Of a DNA stretch of 64,000 bases, positions 1 through 10,773 are shown piece after piece. The notes beneath the pieces are model-generated. The model was not told where the DNA came from, did no database searches, and saw nothing but the letters and a program-made list of their open reading frames with translations. Both the position numbers and the translations under genes were made by a program. How positions within the stretch are numbered: the stretch's first letter is position 1; the number at the start of each line of letters is the position of its first letter. This stretch comes from Polymyxa betae (Eukaryota > Endomyxa > Phytomyxea > Plasmodiophorida > Plasmodiophoridae): positions 62,001 through 126,000 of the forward strand of contig RBZT01000278.1 of the NCBI GenBank assembly GCA_003693705.1, given 5' to 3'.

Positions 1-423
1 AATGCATGTCAGGAAAACGTTTCCGAGAGCTCGATACCAATTGCAAGTTCATCTGCGGCAGTGAGATCTGAGCCCTCATATAAACCTCCCGATGTTCCAT
101 CCTTCCGATCTACTGTATCAGCAGTTCCATCAGCACCAGCGAGTTCATCTGCTGCAACACGTCGGCTGTCGCTTGGTTTGTGAGAGGTTACAATGGGAAT
201 GATATCTCATGCACCAACAGATGATGAAAAAAAATATTATGCAATGATAATGGATGCAGAGAAGAAAACGTCGCATGCTTTGGCAAGCTTGCGTTTTAAA
301 GGTGAGAAGTTATATTACTTGTTGATGAAATTAGTGTGAATTGTTTTAGATTGGAATGGGGCTGAAGCTTTGCTGTCATCAGCGCTGGATCGAGTTCGGT
401 CTATAAAAGCTTTGGAACTATGA
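1..423 (+). CDS. 3' end of a gene of unknown function (partial)
   Basis: The gene enters from the left edge in frame 1. The first exon (1-175) encodes a Ser/Ala/Pro-rich stretch without obvious domain. A 45-nt intron (176-220) and a 48-nt intron (302-349), both GT...AG, join it to short exons that encode a charged helical tail ending at the TGA at 421-423. The tail is rich in Ala, Leu and Lys and could be a helical hairpin, but I do not recognise the family. The two introns fix the general intron size used to model the rest of the window. The function is unknown because most of the protein lies outside the window. Confidence 0.6.
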
Positions 424-520
424 CCTACAAACGTCCTGCATTAACCTGTTTAATCAATAATTTGTACAATAAGGTAGACAGAGCATAATCATTGCAATAA
501 TAAAGATATTGAACATGGCG

Positions 521-2551
521 TCAGTGCTTGACACCACCATCTGATCCATCGTAGATATAATCGGTAACCCGGCTCCCATATTTCTGACGCAGTTCGGGTC
601 GTTGATTGTAATCCAGTGGCGTAATCTGCTTGCGACAGTTCTTAGCATCACATTGGCAAGCGAACGAGTGCATCAGCGGCCCGGAACAGAACGTGGCGTA
701 GTCCATGGTGAGCTCCTCGCCGGCCTTGATCGCCTTCCGCGCGTATACATTCAACGAGTGATTCTCGCCAAACCAAAGACTGGAGTGCAACAGCGCATCC
801 GTGTAAACGAAACCGAAATATTAGACTGAAACAATATCACCGGACTTTGGTGAGCACGAATGGTTGATGGGTCTCCATGCTCGGAAATCGGGGCTCCACG
901 TCACAAACACCTGAAAATCATGGCTTAATGACATTTATCTTCGTGGATTTCGTTAAGCTTACTTCTCTGGACAGCGGCCATGCGTACTGAGCGAACGCTT
1001 TTTTGTCCGGTGTATTCCAATGATTTGCGACGTGGGATTTGGTCACCAACGTGAAGCCAGAAGATTCATCCCTGAACACCACTTCGCCCTCCGGGATATC
1101 CCTGGTGGCGCAAACGTGGTACCCTTTATTGGGATGGAAAACCACCGAGCAAGGCGATACCTGTGTAACTGCTTTCAATACGGAAGTCCTTAAGAAAAGC
1201 ATGCTGTTTACCTGATGAAGCATGCGCCTGTTGCGATTGATAGCCGCTTGGATGAAATGCCGTGCTACACCAGCAGGTTTCATCTCATCCAGATCCATAA
1301 TGAGATCAGCAGTGCCATCTCGGCGAGGGTAAAACAAACCACAGTTAGGGTTGATCTCAAGCAAATAAACTTCCCCGGTTTTCGAGCAAACGCGAAGATC
1401 GGATCTTCCATAACTACCAGAGTTTTAGGAAACCAAACTAATCGATATTGTACATACCCGATTCCAGCAAGTAAATGCTCGAAAGCAGCAAGGCCAATCT
1501 GTTTAAGTTTTGACGAAAGGGCAACATCTTCGACCTGTTTCGCTTGGAAGATATCGCCTTTCCATTTCAAATCAAAATGTTTGAATGTTTCACCCTCAGG
1601 GAAAAGTATCTAAAAAGTAATCAGATACCATGCATGACCATGATAACCTGGAACCTGAATGGGTTCCAAAACTCGGTTAGGTTTGCCGTCAAGATCTTCG
1701 AAGGCAAGAACATTAACTTCGATTCCGTCAATGAATTCCTCGACGAGAACCTCCCCGAAAGCATCAATAAACCTGTCCAGAAATTAAGCACTAAGAGAGA
1801 GCGCAGCGATATACTCACCTTTTGGTCTCTTTTTCGAGGACCTCCCAGTTTTGGCATCTGGATTCTTTCGACATTCCAATACTACCATATCCACTAACAT
1901 GCTTGACAATGACGGGAAACCGCAGGTGACTGCAGACTTTTGACAAATCATCATGAGCAGTCACCCGAGCAAATGGAGGTACCTAAGCATAGGAGTTTTA
2001 GCAGTCACCTTGAAAACATCAAACATTCGACCTTGATGCCTGCGTAAAAAGCTAACATTTTCATCTCAAGCTTAGAAGGCTCGAAATGAATCGAATCCGA
2101 GCCGGTGAAAGGAACTTTGAATTCTTCTAAAGCTTGGACAACCTAAAAATGTGTCATTTCTGGAGGGGTTAGCACGCTCTCGAGACTGACTGTGACACCA
2201 GCTCGGTCCTCATCCTTAGCTCCATCACACATGTTAAAGAAGACATCGAATTTTCGGGAATGTACAAGCTCACGAATCTACACCAGATATTGAAACTAAT
2301 ACAACAGGTTGCTAAGAACCAGAACAAACCTGTGAATAAGCACGACTTTTGTAAATCATGACATTCGTGAAGACATAGTTCGGATCATCCTGCAAAGCAT
2401 AAGCAGGGGTGCAGATGTAATCATCGTAATCCTTCATGGCAGCCTGAGAGTTCTCATACGAAGGGTTTAGTACGCAAACACGAATCGGTCCCGGTCTGGA
2501 AGAGGTCGACTCCGACAATTGAGACATATTTCCGGTCATGAATCTGGACAA
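521..2551 (-). CDS. ATP-grasp (D-Ala-D-Ala ligase-like) and SET-domain fusion protein
   Basis: Multi-exon gene. The N-terminal half reads like the D-alanine-D-alanine ligase/ATP-grasp fold: an RVCVLNPSYEN start, a FNMCDGA motif, YAGIK-VPPFARV across a 49-nt intron, PVIVKHVSGYGSIG (ATP-binding strand), VEEFIDGIEVNV, then YLLEINPNCGLFYP, which carries the metal-binding Glu and Asn. The C-terminal part is a SET domain: KGYHVCATRDIPEGE, NHSCSPNLWFG (rebuilt across a 66-nt intron), AGEELTMDYATFC and a post-SET Cys cluster (CQCDAKNC). SET domains transfer methyl groups to lysine; ATP-grasp ligases join a carboxylate to an amine. Whether the fused protein modifies histones or another substrate is unknown. 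The start at 2551 or the in-frame Met at 2536 are both possible. A 51-nt segment between the domains (1161-1211) has splice-like ends but keeps frame, so it may be optional. Confidence 0.85.
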
Positions 2552-2882
2552 TCAGGATACTCTTGGACGGCGATGATTCAATAGCAATGGAGGGTGAAGC
2601 CGGGGGCACGCCTCACAAATAGGTAGAGGGTACGAACCCACAAATATCTCTGAGGGCTTATGATACTTGTGTTTTGATTGATGGGCTTGTGTGGTAGGGT
2701 TCCGGGTGGCCGGGGGGACCTCCTCTCTATCGGTACCCCTACGATCTTATGTTACCCTGTCTCATTTGTAGTACTGTATTCAACATTTCTCACTGCAATC
2801 TCTCTCACATTTTTCGATTCTTCTTCTAGCTGATGCTTATGGGGATAAGTTGTTCAGCTGTATTCTTTTATTAGTGATCGAG
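2552..2882. other. intergenic gap with telo-box-like motif
   Basis: No gene is supported here. The stretch is the 5' region of the ATP-grasp/SET gene and the 3' region of the MsrA gene. It contains TAGGGTTCCGG at 2695-2705, an 11-mer that recurs at 37442-37452 upstream of another gene, and a G/C-rich patch just after it. Confidence 0.5.
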
Positions 2883-3804
2883 TCAGGTTAGAGAAAACGG
2901 CCCATTGGGGCTATATAATGCACAGCCTTCCTTAGGAGCGTGTTTCTTCCAAAATTCGTCAGACAGCTTCGGGTTATAATTTTGCTGAAGATCTCCAGGA
3001 GCCCAATCTGCAAAATTGGGCAAACTGATACCTTGAGGTTCAGCTGAACAGTACTGCCTGTTGCCAGGCTTGGCCAGATATTGTCTGAAGTCTACAGTTG
3101 AGCAGATTAAAGGTAGCATGGAATCAATTACTGATGATAGTCTTCGGCTAGAAAGAATTCATCGAGTCGCTTAATTTCGGTGGTGATTGAATGGCCTCGT
3201 CCTTTTCCAGCTGCCCTTAAAGCGCCTTGATAAGCGCTTTTACTACTTTCAGCTAACCTTTTATGATCATCATCTTCGTAATAGATCCCACTTCGGTACT
3301 GTGATCCTCTATCATTGCCTTGGCCGTTTCCTTGCGTAGGGTCGTGACTTTCAAAAAACATTCTGGATGATTTCAGCGTTAAAAGGCGGTATGTGTTAAG
3401 CTTATACCTAAGCAGATCAGCATATGAAATCTGGTTAGGATCGTATATGACTTGAACAGCCTCTGCATGACCAGTCTGACCAGAGCATACAGATTTATAG
3501 TTTGGAGGCGTATTCGACTTTGGTCCACCACAATACCCTACAGCAGTAGATATTATGCCTTTTGATAAGCGCCAAAACCTATGAGCGGTATCAGCTAAAG
3601 TTTCGAATTGGTGCATTATTGATGCATTTTTTCGGAACCCCAAAAACACCCTGTAGCGAATGCCGCTCGTTTGGCATTCGGGTACTTGGCACGAGCAGCA
3701 TCGTAGGCGAGTGGCGTTTTCAATACATAGTGCTGTGAAGAGTTAGCAGGAGCAGGAGTCCCCATGGAGACAAGTCCTTTCAGAAACCTTTGCAGACGAC
3801 GCAT
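2883..3804 (-). CDS. msrA: Peptide-methionine (S)-S-oxide reductase (MsrA)
   Basis: MsrA reduces methionine-S-sulfoxide in oxidised proteins back to methionine using thioredoxin. The catalytic motif GCFWGSEKM, the AVGYCGG motif, YKSVCSGQTGHAEAV, FFESHDPTQGNGQGNDRGSQYRS (split here by an intron) and AEDYHQ-QYLAK are all present in order. The C-terminal extension after QYCSAEPQG is longer than in bacterial MsrA and carries further Cys residues. The first intron (3579-3625, 47 nt) can only restore the conserved M-FWRL join if it begins with GC instead of GT; the other introns are GT...AG. The N-terminal ~45 residues (start 3804) are basic and could be a mitochondrial presequence, but this is inference. 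Confidence 0.92.
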
Positions 3805-3973
3805 TCAAGGACTTAATCACATCTTCATTCCAGGCTTAATCTGCTCTCGAAATTTCCAGACTTTGAGATGCGATCTTCTTATTGCGGTAGATTGCAGACA
3901 ATATATATATATATAATGAGGTTCACTTTCAGCTTACCGGCATGCATGATCAAGTCTTGGTACTACTAGATAA

Positions 3974-5504
3974 ATGTCCACAGAAGAGCAGTCAAATGAG
4001 TTACCTACAGCCATTAGCGGTGCCGCTTTTAATTCTTCAGACGATTTGCAAATCTCTTTATCAACAACAGGCCAGCAACCAACAGGAGCACGGCATGAAC
4101 GTAGAAGCACATTGGGTGGCTCCAATATCAAGGCCTGTATTAAGACAACAATTCCTCATGAGTTTCAGGTATTTAGGCCAATACTTTCCGATACGCTTCA
4201 AACTTTCATAGATAGTTGAACGAATCCTTTCTCTCTTTAACGATCCAGAGTTAATAATGCGATTTTCTTTTGAAACGAAAAGCAATCCGAACGTGCCGTT
4301 TTATCGTCAAGGCGATCTTCGAACGATTGAAACCGGAGAGAAAGAATTTCGGCTCAAGATGTTACGAAATCGGGCAATACGGCGAGCTATAGACAGATTT
4401 TGGGAGCTTTTCAAATTCAAAGATGTCAGATATGGTGTTAGCCGAGAGCAGGTATTTGAAAAAGTTTCCAGCTGGTTTTGGTCATTCGTGGTTACGAATT
4501 AACTTTTCGATATTGTAGTATGTAGAGTTCCATCAGCTTGTAAGCCGAACGATGCGATCTGATTCTCATGATGTAACCCAGACTCAGTAATCTAACTTAC
4601 TCAAACAGCTCTATACTAAGATATGTTCAGGGGCGTAGCTGCCAGAGACTGGCTTCATGATTGTTCTTCGAATCACGGCATACAGTTAGATGCCTGGAGA
4701 GAATCAATGTTCGAGCTCGTCGATTTATGGGAAGTTGGAAGCGATCCGATCAGCTATGTCGCCTTTCTAGATACTCTTCTATCAAGAATAGCTGAACCTG
4801 TAACACCTATTCATATCCACCGAGCTATTTCCAAGTCCTGGAAGCCATCGGTTACAACAAGCAATGGGAGATTATTAAGATGGGCATTGGCAAATGTTGA
4901 GTTGAAATTTCGAGCACTAAAGGAAGTTCCTAAAGCGAAGATAACCCCGAACAGCCAATCATCGCTATACAGCGCAGACCAAGAATATCGCGAGGATAAA
5001 AACGACCGGGAGGCTGAAATACATCAACCGAAGAAACAATTAGGAGGAAACAACGAGGTGTCCCACCCTGTCGTAAATCAAGTCGATGAGAAAGTTCTTG
5101 CACGGCTAGAAGAATTTCTTACTGAAGACAATGTGATGGAAATCCAAACCGAAGATACTATAATCGATATGGTTCAATTGCTGGCAGAATCACGTGCCCG
5201 CTTTGCAGCTTACCTACAGAAAAAGGAAAAAGCGGTAACATTCTCTTTAGAATCTTACAATAAGATTAGTGGAGTCACCCCAGAAGCCCAGCAGGTTAGG
5301 AAGCTCTTCGAAACATCTGCTGCAAATCAGGAAAGAGAAAAGGAACGCCCACAATACTCGGCAGCGCTTAAAAACGCTGTCGATGATTTGCAATGGGATA
5401 TTCTGACACGAAATGGGTTCGTAGATTCCGTCTTGAAGAATGACATGCTTCCCAGAATGAAGCGAATTTGGAACTTCCAACTTGAAGCCAGTAATCAAAT
5501 TTAA
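3974..5504 (+). CDS. Conserved hypothetical protein, possibly EF-hand/flagellar type
   Basis: The first exon starts at 3974. A 43-nt intron joins HEFQ to a second exon rich in Arg and aromatic residues (FWELFKFKD), and a further intron follows SREQ. The final long exon (from about 4623) contains a pattern DWLHD...ESMFELVDLWEV...YVAFLDTLLSRI. This resembles a degenerate EF-hand-like repeat that I associate with conserved proteins of flagellated protists. A long acidic and Gln/Lys-rich linker and a helical C-terminus follow. The join near 4540-4622 is unresolved: no GT donor gives the right phase, while a GC donor would. Function is not established, and the flagellar link is a weak inference. 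Confidence 0.6.
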
Positions 5505-5864
5505 GTAATAAAGTCATATTACACTGTTCTAGAATCGTGCAATTGTGAGAAAACCCACATGCATCAACGTTTTGGGTTTGTACGTGCACAATTGAATAAA
5601 TAAGCCTGCTCAGCGTTCATTCCTGAAGTATGGGAGGCTACAAACCGATGAGCCGATGCTTTGCAGAGCACTTCAGCTAGTTTTGCACAATGACGATTGA
5701 TTCACAACATGTAGCATCTATATGAAGCAACATCATTTCTCTCAATGAGCCATTAGGGGAGATTTCGGTTATGGAGAGTAACATCAAGAGTAACATTGCG
5801 ATATGCAGTGTAAGTTTGTATTGATTTACAGATAGGCCACGTCATTAATGGGGACAGTCAGTCC
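5505..5864. other. intergenic gap, nothing recognised
   Basis: AT-leaning sequence between two plus-strand genes. It presumably holds the 3' end of the upstream transcript and the promoter of the JmjC gene; I see no distinct element. Confidence 0.4.
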
Positions 5865-7591
5865 ATGTCTCTTACATTCATTCTTAACAGCTTCATCATT
5901 CTTGCTATAGCAGCAGCAGATTCGGAAATTAAGCCTTACCGACCTGTATCAAATGCCCCCTTTTCTTACGCCCCGGTAGAACAGTCGGTTTCGAATCAAG
6001 TCCGAGCCATAATTGGCAATCCTGAGTACTTTTATAACAACGTGTTCCAATCTGTTGTTGATGTTCAGGTATTCTGCTGCCTATCTGGTTGCAGAGATTG
6101 AGACAGTTATTAGAGATTTGATGATTCTTGGTGCGATCATATCTTACCGCTTCCAGCAATTGAGACTCTTCTCAATATAGCAACGTCCCTGACGAATGAT
6201 AACGGTCACATTGCCAGTCAATTATGCAGTGAAAACGGTTCTTCAGTAGCTGAGTATAAGCCATCCGATTTACCAATGTTAAACGGAGAAGATTTTAAGC
6301 TTTGCAAACGAGTTCTGCTTCCATCTGGAGAATACTGGTCAGGCATGTCTTCCATGAAAGACGCTTCATTTCAAGCTATAAACAAGGCATTTAATGAAAA
6401 AGGTCCTGCGATGTCTTTTATGATCGACTATCTAACACTAAATAGGATTGACGTTGATAATAAACGGGATGGAACGGCGATGGCATCCAATCGCCGATCT
6501 TGTTTTCGTTATTACTAAATACATCCTGGCTTATCCTGTAGCCGTAAACCTATATTTCACCCCAGCTATGAGCCAAGGGTTTGAAGCTCATGCAGGTAAC
6601 TTCTGTCTAACTATTCGTATTACTATAATTTGCTTATTCAATTGGAATCAGATTGGATGGATGGTACTATAACCCGGTCTCCACGGTTTCTAAAACTAAT
6701 TCCATCATAGTATTCATCGTTCAGCTGAGTGGCAAAAAACAGTGGAAGTTGTACCCTGGAGCATGGAATCTTTCGAATCCGTTCTCTGAAATGATAAGGA
6801 AACCGTCCTCCGCAATGCTAAATGCTACGAAACCGTTCGAGATAGACCTTTCAGTTGGCAACGTGCTTTACATCCCAGCCGGCTGCATTCATGAAGCCTC
6901 GACAGTTCCTACAAAAACTCTGTCATTGCACCTCACTTTTGGTATTGAAATCGTCAGTTGTGCCGATGCCACTACCAAATTTGTTTTGAATCAAAAATCT
7001 GTTTCAGGAACCCATTGACACTTGGACTGGGCTTCTCATTCAAGCAATTTGGGAAGACGACTCTGGGTTGATTCTGCTCCCACAAGTTGCTTCCGCTGCC
7101 ATTTACCACGCTGCAACTAAACCTGAAAACTTTTTGTTTCGTAAAGCTATTCCGTTTGGAGATTGGAAAAGAGGTGTGGTTGGAATAATTATTGAAGAGG
7201 TTAATTTGTCTCGGAACCATTGATCTTTCTCCCAGGGAATTCATCTCATATGCTTGATTATTTCAAGTATTTATCAAGTTATGCAGAAGCTGTGACCGAG
7301 CTAGAGTCTCTGCAGCAATTTCATGCAAGCACAGTCCATTTTCAACTGCAAGCATGTGTCATGCCATGGCCAGAACAACTAAATGACACCCAACTTCTAT
7401 CAGACGCCTTACTATCTGCCTGGTCCTATTTGTCTGCAATGAACCAACTACAATTCGACAGATTACTCTTACACTATACAGAGAAGCATTCATTACGTCT
7501 CAAAGCCCGAAATGTTCGAATGAAACGGGATCTTGACACAGTAGAATCCCGGCTGAAAGCATATTTATCAACATTAAAAGATGAACTTTAA
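5865..7591 (+). CDS. Predicted ER-lumenal JmjC/cupin-4 2-oxoglutarate oxygenase with KDEL tail
   Basis: The protein begins with a hydrophobic signal peptide (about residues 1-19, ending AAADS) and ends exactly in KDEL before TAA at 7589-7591, the classic ER-retention signal. Between them, exons joined by GT-AG introns (for example a 43-nt intron after ATGAAAAAG near 6403) give a JmjC/cupin-4 core: VAVNLYFTPAMSQGFEAHADWMDVFIVQLSGKKQWKLY, written here as pieces. The iron-binding HxD is H-A-D in FEAHADWMD, and the distal His is in YIPAGCIHEAST, so the facial triad looks intact. SLHLTFG follows. The core is most like the ribosomal oxygenase group (MINA53/NO66), which are nuclear enzymes that hydroxylate His. 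The substrate here is unknown, but the signals place it in the secretory pathway. Domain confidence is high, localisation is strong by motif, and substrate is unknown. Confidence 0.85.
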
Positions 7592-7706
7592 CGACTTCAG
7601 CACAAACTGACCTACTGCTTTTACAACGTTAAGTATTCGCCATAATGTAGTGGGAGAATTTCATAAACTTTCAGAATGGGTTTATAATTGAAGGGTCATT
7701 TGTCAT

Positions 7707-9400
7707 ATGATGTTAATTGCGAAGTGTTCAGATGATTTTATGGACCCTTCATGTTTGACCTTTGATATTACTGGCCGTTTCATATCACTATTGGAATCGT
7801 CATCATGCCCCGAGCAATGCAAATTCGTCGCAGCTAAAGCTTATTTACTTCCGCTTGCAGGTTGTCGTTTCTGGGCTTTATGATGGTCATTGATAAGCGT
7901 GCTGTGCTAGGCAACCCTGATGCCTTGGTAGATCGATACGATGTCCGACATTCAATGGAACCAAATCAGTTTGCAGCTATCAAACAGTTTAAGCAAAAGC
8001 GCTGTGACATGGACGTTTATCTGCAAGATGATGATGCTGAACTTTCTCAGGAACAGATCGACGAAATTCAGAACGAGCGTTATACAGATTCGTTTGGTAT
8101 TGTTTCAGTCACGACGTCATTATTTTTTTATGATTGTTTGCTGCAGCATCGCACGACGATCAATTCGGTTCTGTCTCTAATTCTGAAGAAGAGCAAGATA
8201 TTCCTTCTCACTCGGAGCCGACGCCTCCATTTATCCATCCTTCGAGGATGATAATGCAGCTACAAGAAACTGCTGCAGATTCTAAAGTTGCAGACTCAGC
8301 AGAAGCCAACTTTTCTCCATCGTTTTCAGTTCCTGAACATATTACCACGATCGTATGCTGCCATTGTCACTATTTAAACCGTAATAATTCTGTTAGCCTA
8401 GAACGTTAGATGAGCATTCTCTGATTGAGAAAACTGCAACGTTTGCTCGAACGAAAGGGCCTCAGCCTGAAATCTTGCTTAAAGTCAAACAGGTGGTTTT
8501 GCTTCTCTCAATCTCGTCACATTTGACGTGCTACAGGCCGGGAACCCAAAATTCGCATTCCTACAGCCCGATCATTGCCTTCATGAATATTATGAATATT
8601 TAAAGAGCACAGGCTTCAAACATCATGAAGCTTCTTCTGATCAGATTGTCAACAGCGAATCAAATTCCTTGGCTCATCAAGCTGTCCTCGTTTCAAACAA
8701 GGACACGCATCAGATATCTCTTCTTGATAACGATCCTTTAACTTCTCAGATTGCTGATATTAAACGACGTCTGCTGCCTTCTACCGATGATTGTCCTATC
8801 AATATTCCTGGTCAAAAGACTCGGCTGGTTATGCAGAGGCTAACTGATTACATCGTTCAATGCGGGATCTGGTTTGAGGCTGCTGTTCAAGAACGCCACG
8901 TTCAAGGAGACCATCTAAGCTTTCTGGAGCCTGACAATCCGTATCACTCCTTTTACCTCAAGCTCAAACGTAATGCTGTTCTAGCTGCTGCCTCTGCAAC
9001 AAGTAAGTTATCTTTAAGTGAAATATTGATTCAATGCTGATCGTTTTTGAAAGGGGTCTCTCAGGATCAGGTGAGAGTTGTGAACAGTGCTTTTAACCAT
9101 CAATTTGGTTCAAAGCTATTTTAAACAGACTCGCTTCTTCTCTTAATTCTCACTTTATTCATACCATCGTCAAAAGTGCCTGCAAATTCTGATTTCGTGT
9201 TCTTAGTTGAATCACAGGTCAATGGTCAGATCGCTGATCCATCAAGTAATTTTTGTAATGAACTTAGATCCAGAAGCAGACCACTGTCTCTCAATTACTC
9301 CAGATCAGATTCTGAATCTAGCGAAAGACCGCGTCGAAGACGGCGATACTCGTCTGCATCTAAATCACCAGATTATTACAGGAGGCGCCGAAAGAGGTAG
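7707..9400 (+). CDS. SFSWAP/SWAP-like SR splicing regulator with two SURP modules
   Basis: Order of parts: an N-terminal region with ALVDRYDVRH, matching the DRY/EERY domain of the suppressor-of-white-apricot family; a Q/E-rich acidic stretch; SURP module 1 (IEKTATFARTKGPQPEILL then NPKFAFLQPDHCLHEYYEYL); a linker; SURP module 2 (QRLTDYIVQCGIWFEAAVQER and LSFLEPDNPYHSFYLKLK); and a short C-terminal RS-rich tail (SRSRP, RPRRRRRYSS, YYRRRRKR). SURP modules bind SF1 or other splicing factors, and this family regulates alternative splicing in the nucleus. Several introns interrupt the gene; the first donor and the short exons near 9055-9075 are uncertain. Start at 7707 chosen because it opens the frame that splices into the DRY exon. 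Confidence 0.82.
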
Positions 9401-9564
9401 AGTAATAAAATACAAAATTCAAGGACGTGAGAAGGGTGACATTCACATGTCCTTAGACTGAGTGTTATCTGTCAGATATTCATTTAATGATCATCACGGC
9501 TGTGTGACAAATGGGTTCCATTCTTCTATTCATTTAGCATTCATCAGAAATCCCTCCCGTAATC

Positions 9565-10773
9565 ATGAACACCACCTCGACGAATTTGACATCCGAGCAT
9601 GATGCTCTGTCAGCTGTTGACATCTCCGACTTAAGTGATGCAGAGTTAGCTTCGACAATATCACATTCACCAATCATGTTTCCTGGCGACCTGTTTAATC
9701 TCTTTGAAACAGATCCTGTCCCAACGTTCAGGTTGCCGCCAACGTTCTTGCGGCAGCACTCAATGAGTTTCGAGCTTCCGACGTCACGACGCTGTTCAGT
9801 CGAATTGAATTGCGATTCTGTTCGGTTTGAATCGTTATTGTCTCCAAATGAATTTCAGCTGCCATTACAGCTAAATGCTGATTCGACACGTCGCCAATCG
9901 CTGGCGACTGAACCATCCCGAAGAGATTCGAACGACTCTCTAATTTCGTTTTGCAACGAAGCCTTCGCTGGCAATAGGGCTCAACCTGATCTCTTCGAGT
10001 TCGAGCTGCTGATGTCACCTCGAAAAGACAATCGGAAACCGAAGTCAATTGTATTGCAATCTCAAGGCGACCTTCAAGCTCGAACCAAGGCGCTGGATGC
10101 GACCTCACAACAGAATCGGTCAGTATTGCCATCATCATCTACAAATTTAGATATTGACAATGGAGTTTGTTTGTATCGTTCGAATACATCTTTAGATATC
10201 AGATCGTCGTCTGCATCTAAGCAGTCCTCATTGGCCTCGAAATCATCCAAAAAACGTTCTCGTGAACCAGAAGCTACGGCAACGGTAGAAAATGCTTTTG
10301 CAAATTCAGAATGGACTGAAGAAGACTTATGTTCGGATACTGTTATAACCTGCAATATCAACAAAGAGCATTTATCTGCTCAGAAATCAGTTCATTGCAC
10401 TAATGAAGTTGTATGTTCGGGTACTGCGATGACCAGCAATATCAATACGAAGCATGTATCAGCGGCGATTCCATCCCGGAAACGCTGTCGTGAACCAGAA
10501 GCTACGGCGACGGTAGAGAATGCTTTTACAAATTCAGAATGGACTGAAGAAGTTTTATGTTCGGATACTGTTATAACGTGCAATATCAACAAAGAACGTG
10601 TATCTGCTCAGAAATCAATTCATTGGACTAATGAAGTGTTATGTTCGGGTACTGTTATACCCTGCAGTACCAGCACAAAGCATGAACCAGCCGCAATTCC
10701 ATCCCGGAAACGCTCTCTGGACCAAAATCTACAGCATCTGTGTCGAATGTTTTCACAAATCAGATTGGGCTGA
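9565..10773 (+). CDS. Low-complexity protein with 228-nt tandem repeats
   Basis: Single long exon, about 400 codons, Ser/Asn/Thr-rich, no recognised domain. The C-terminal third is built from a repeat with a period of exactly 228 nt (76 codons): copies begin at 10252, 10480 and 10708 with K/R-K-R-S/C-R-EPEATATVENAF. Inside each unit a half-length sub-repeat is visible (CSDTVITCNINKE versus CSGTAMTSNINTK). The third copy lacks one nucleotide near its start and the frame then runs to a stop at 10773, so this C-terminus is probably not ancestral. RS-like KKRSR runs could act as nuclear signals, but function is unknown. Confidence 0.6.
   Translation: MNTTSTNLTSEHDALSAVDISDLSDAELASTISHSPIMFPGDLFNLFETDPVPTFRLPPTFLRQHSMSFELPTSRRCSVELNCDSVRFESLLSPNEFQLPLQLNADSTRRQSLATEPSRRDSNDSLISFCNEAFAGNRAQPDLFEFELLMSPRKDNRKPKSIVLQSQGDLQARTKALDATSQQNRSVLPSSSTNLDIDNGVCLYRSNTSLDIRSSSASKQSSLASKSSKKRSREPEATATVENAFANSEWTEEDLCSDTVITCNINKEHLSAQKSVHCTNEVVCSGTAMTSNINTKHVSAAIPSRKRCREPEATATVENAFTNSEWTEEVLCSDTVITCNINKERVSAQKSIHWTNEVLCSGTVIPCSTSTKHEPAAIPSRKRSLDQNLQHLCRMFSQIRLG

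Noticed and set aside
9728-10364. Antisense open frames (136 and 96 codons) opposite the repeat gene
   Set aside because: They mirror the repeat gene and have no splice partners or recognisable motifs; composition is explained by the sense strand.
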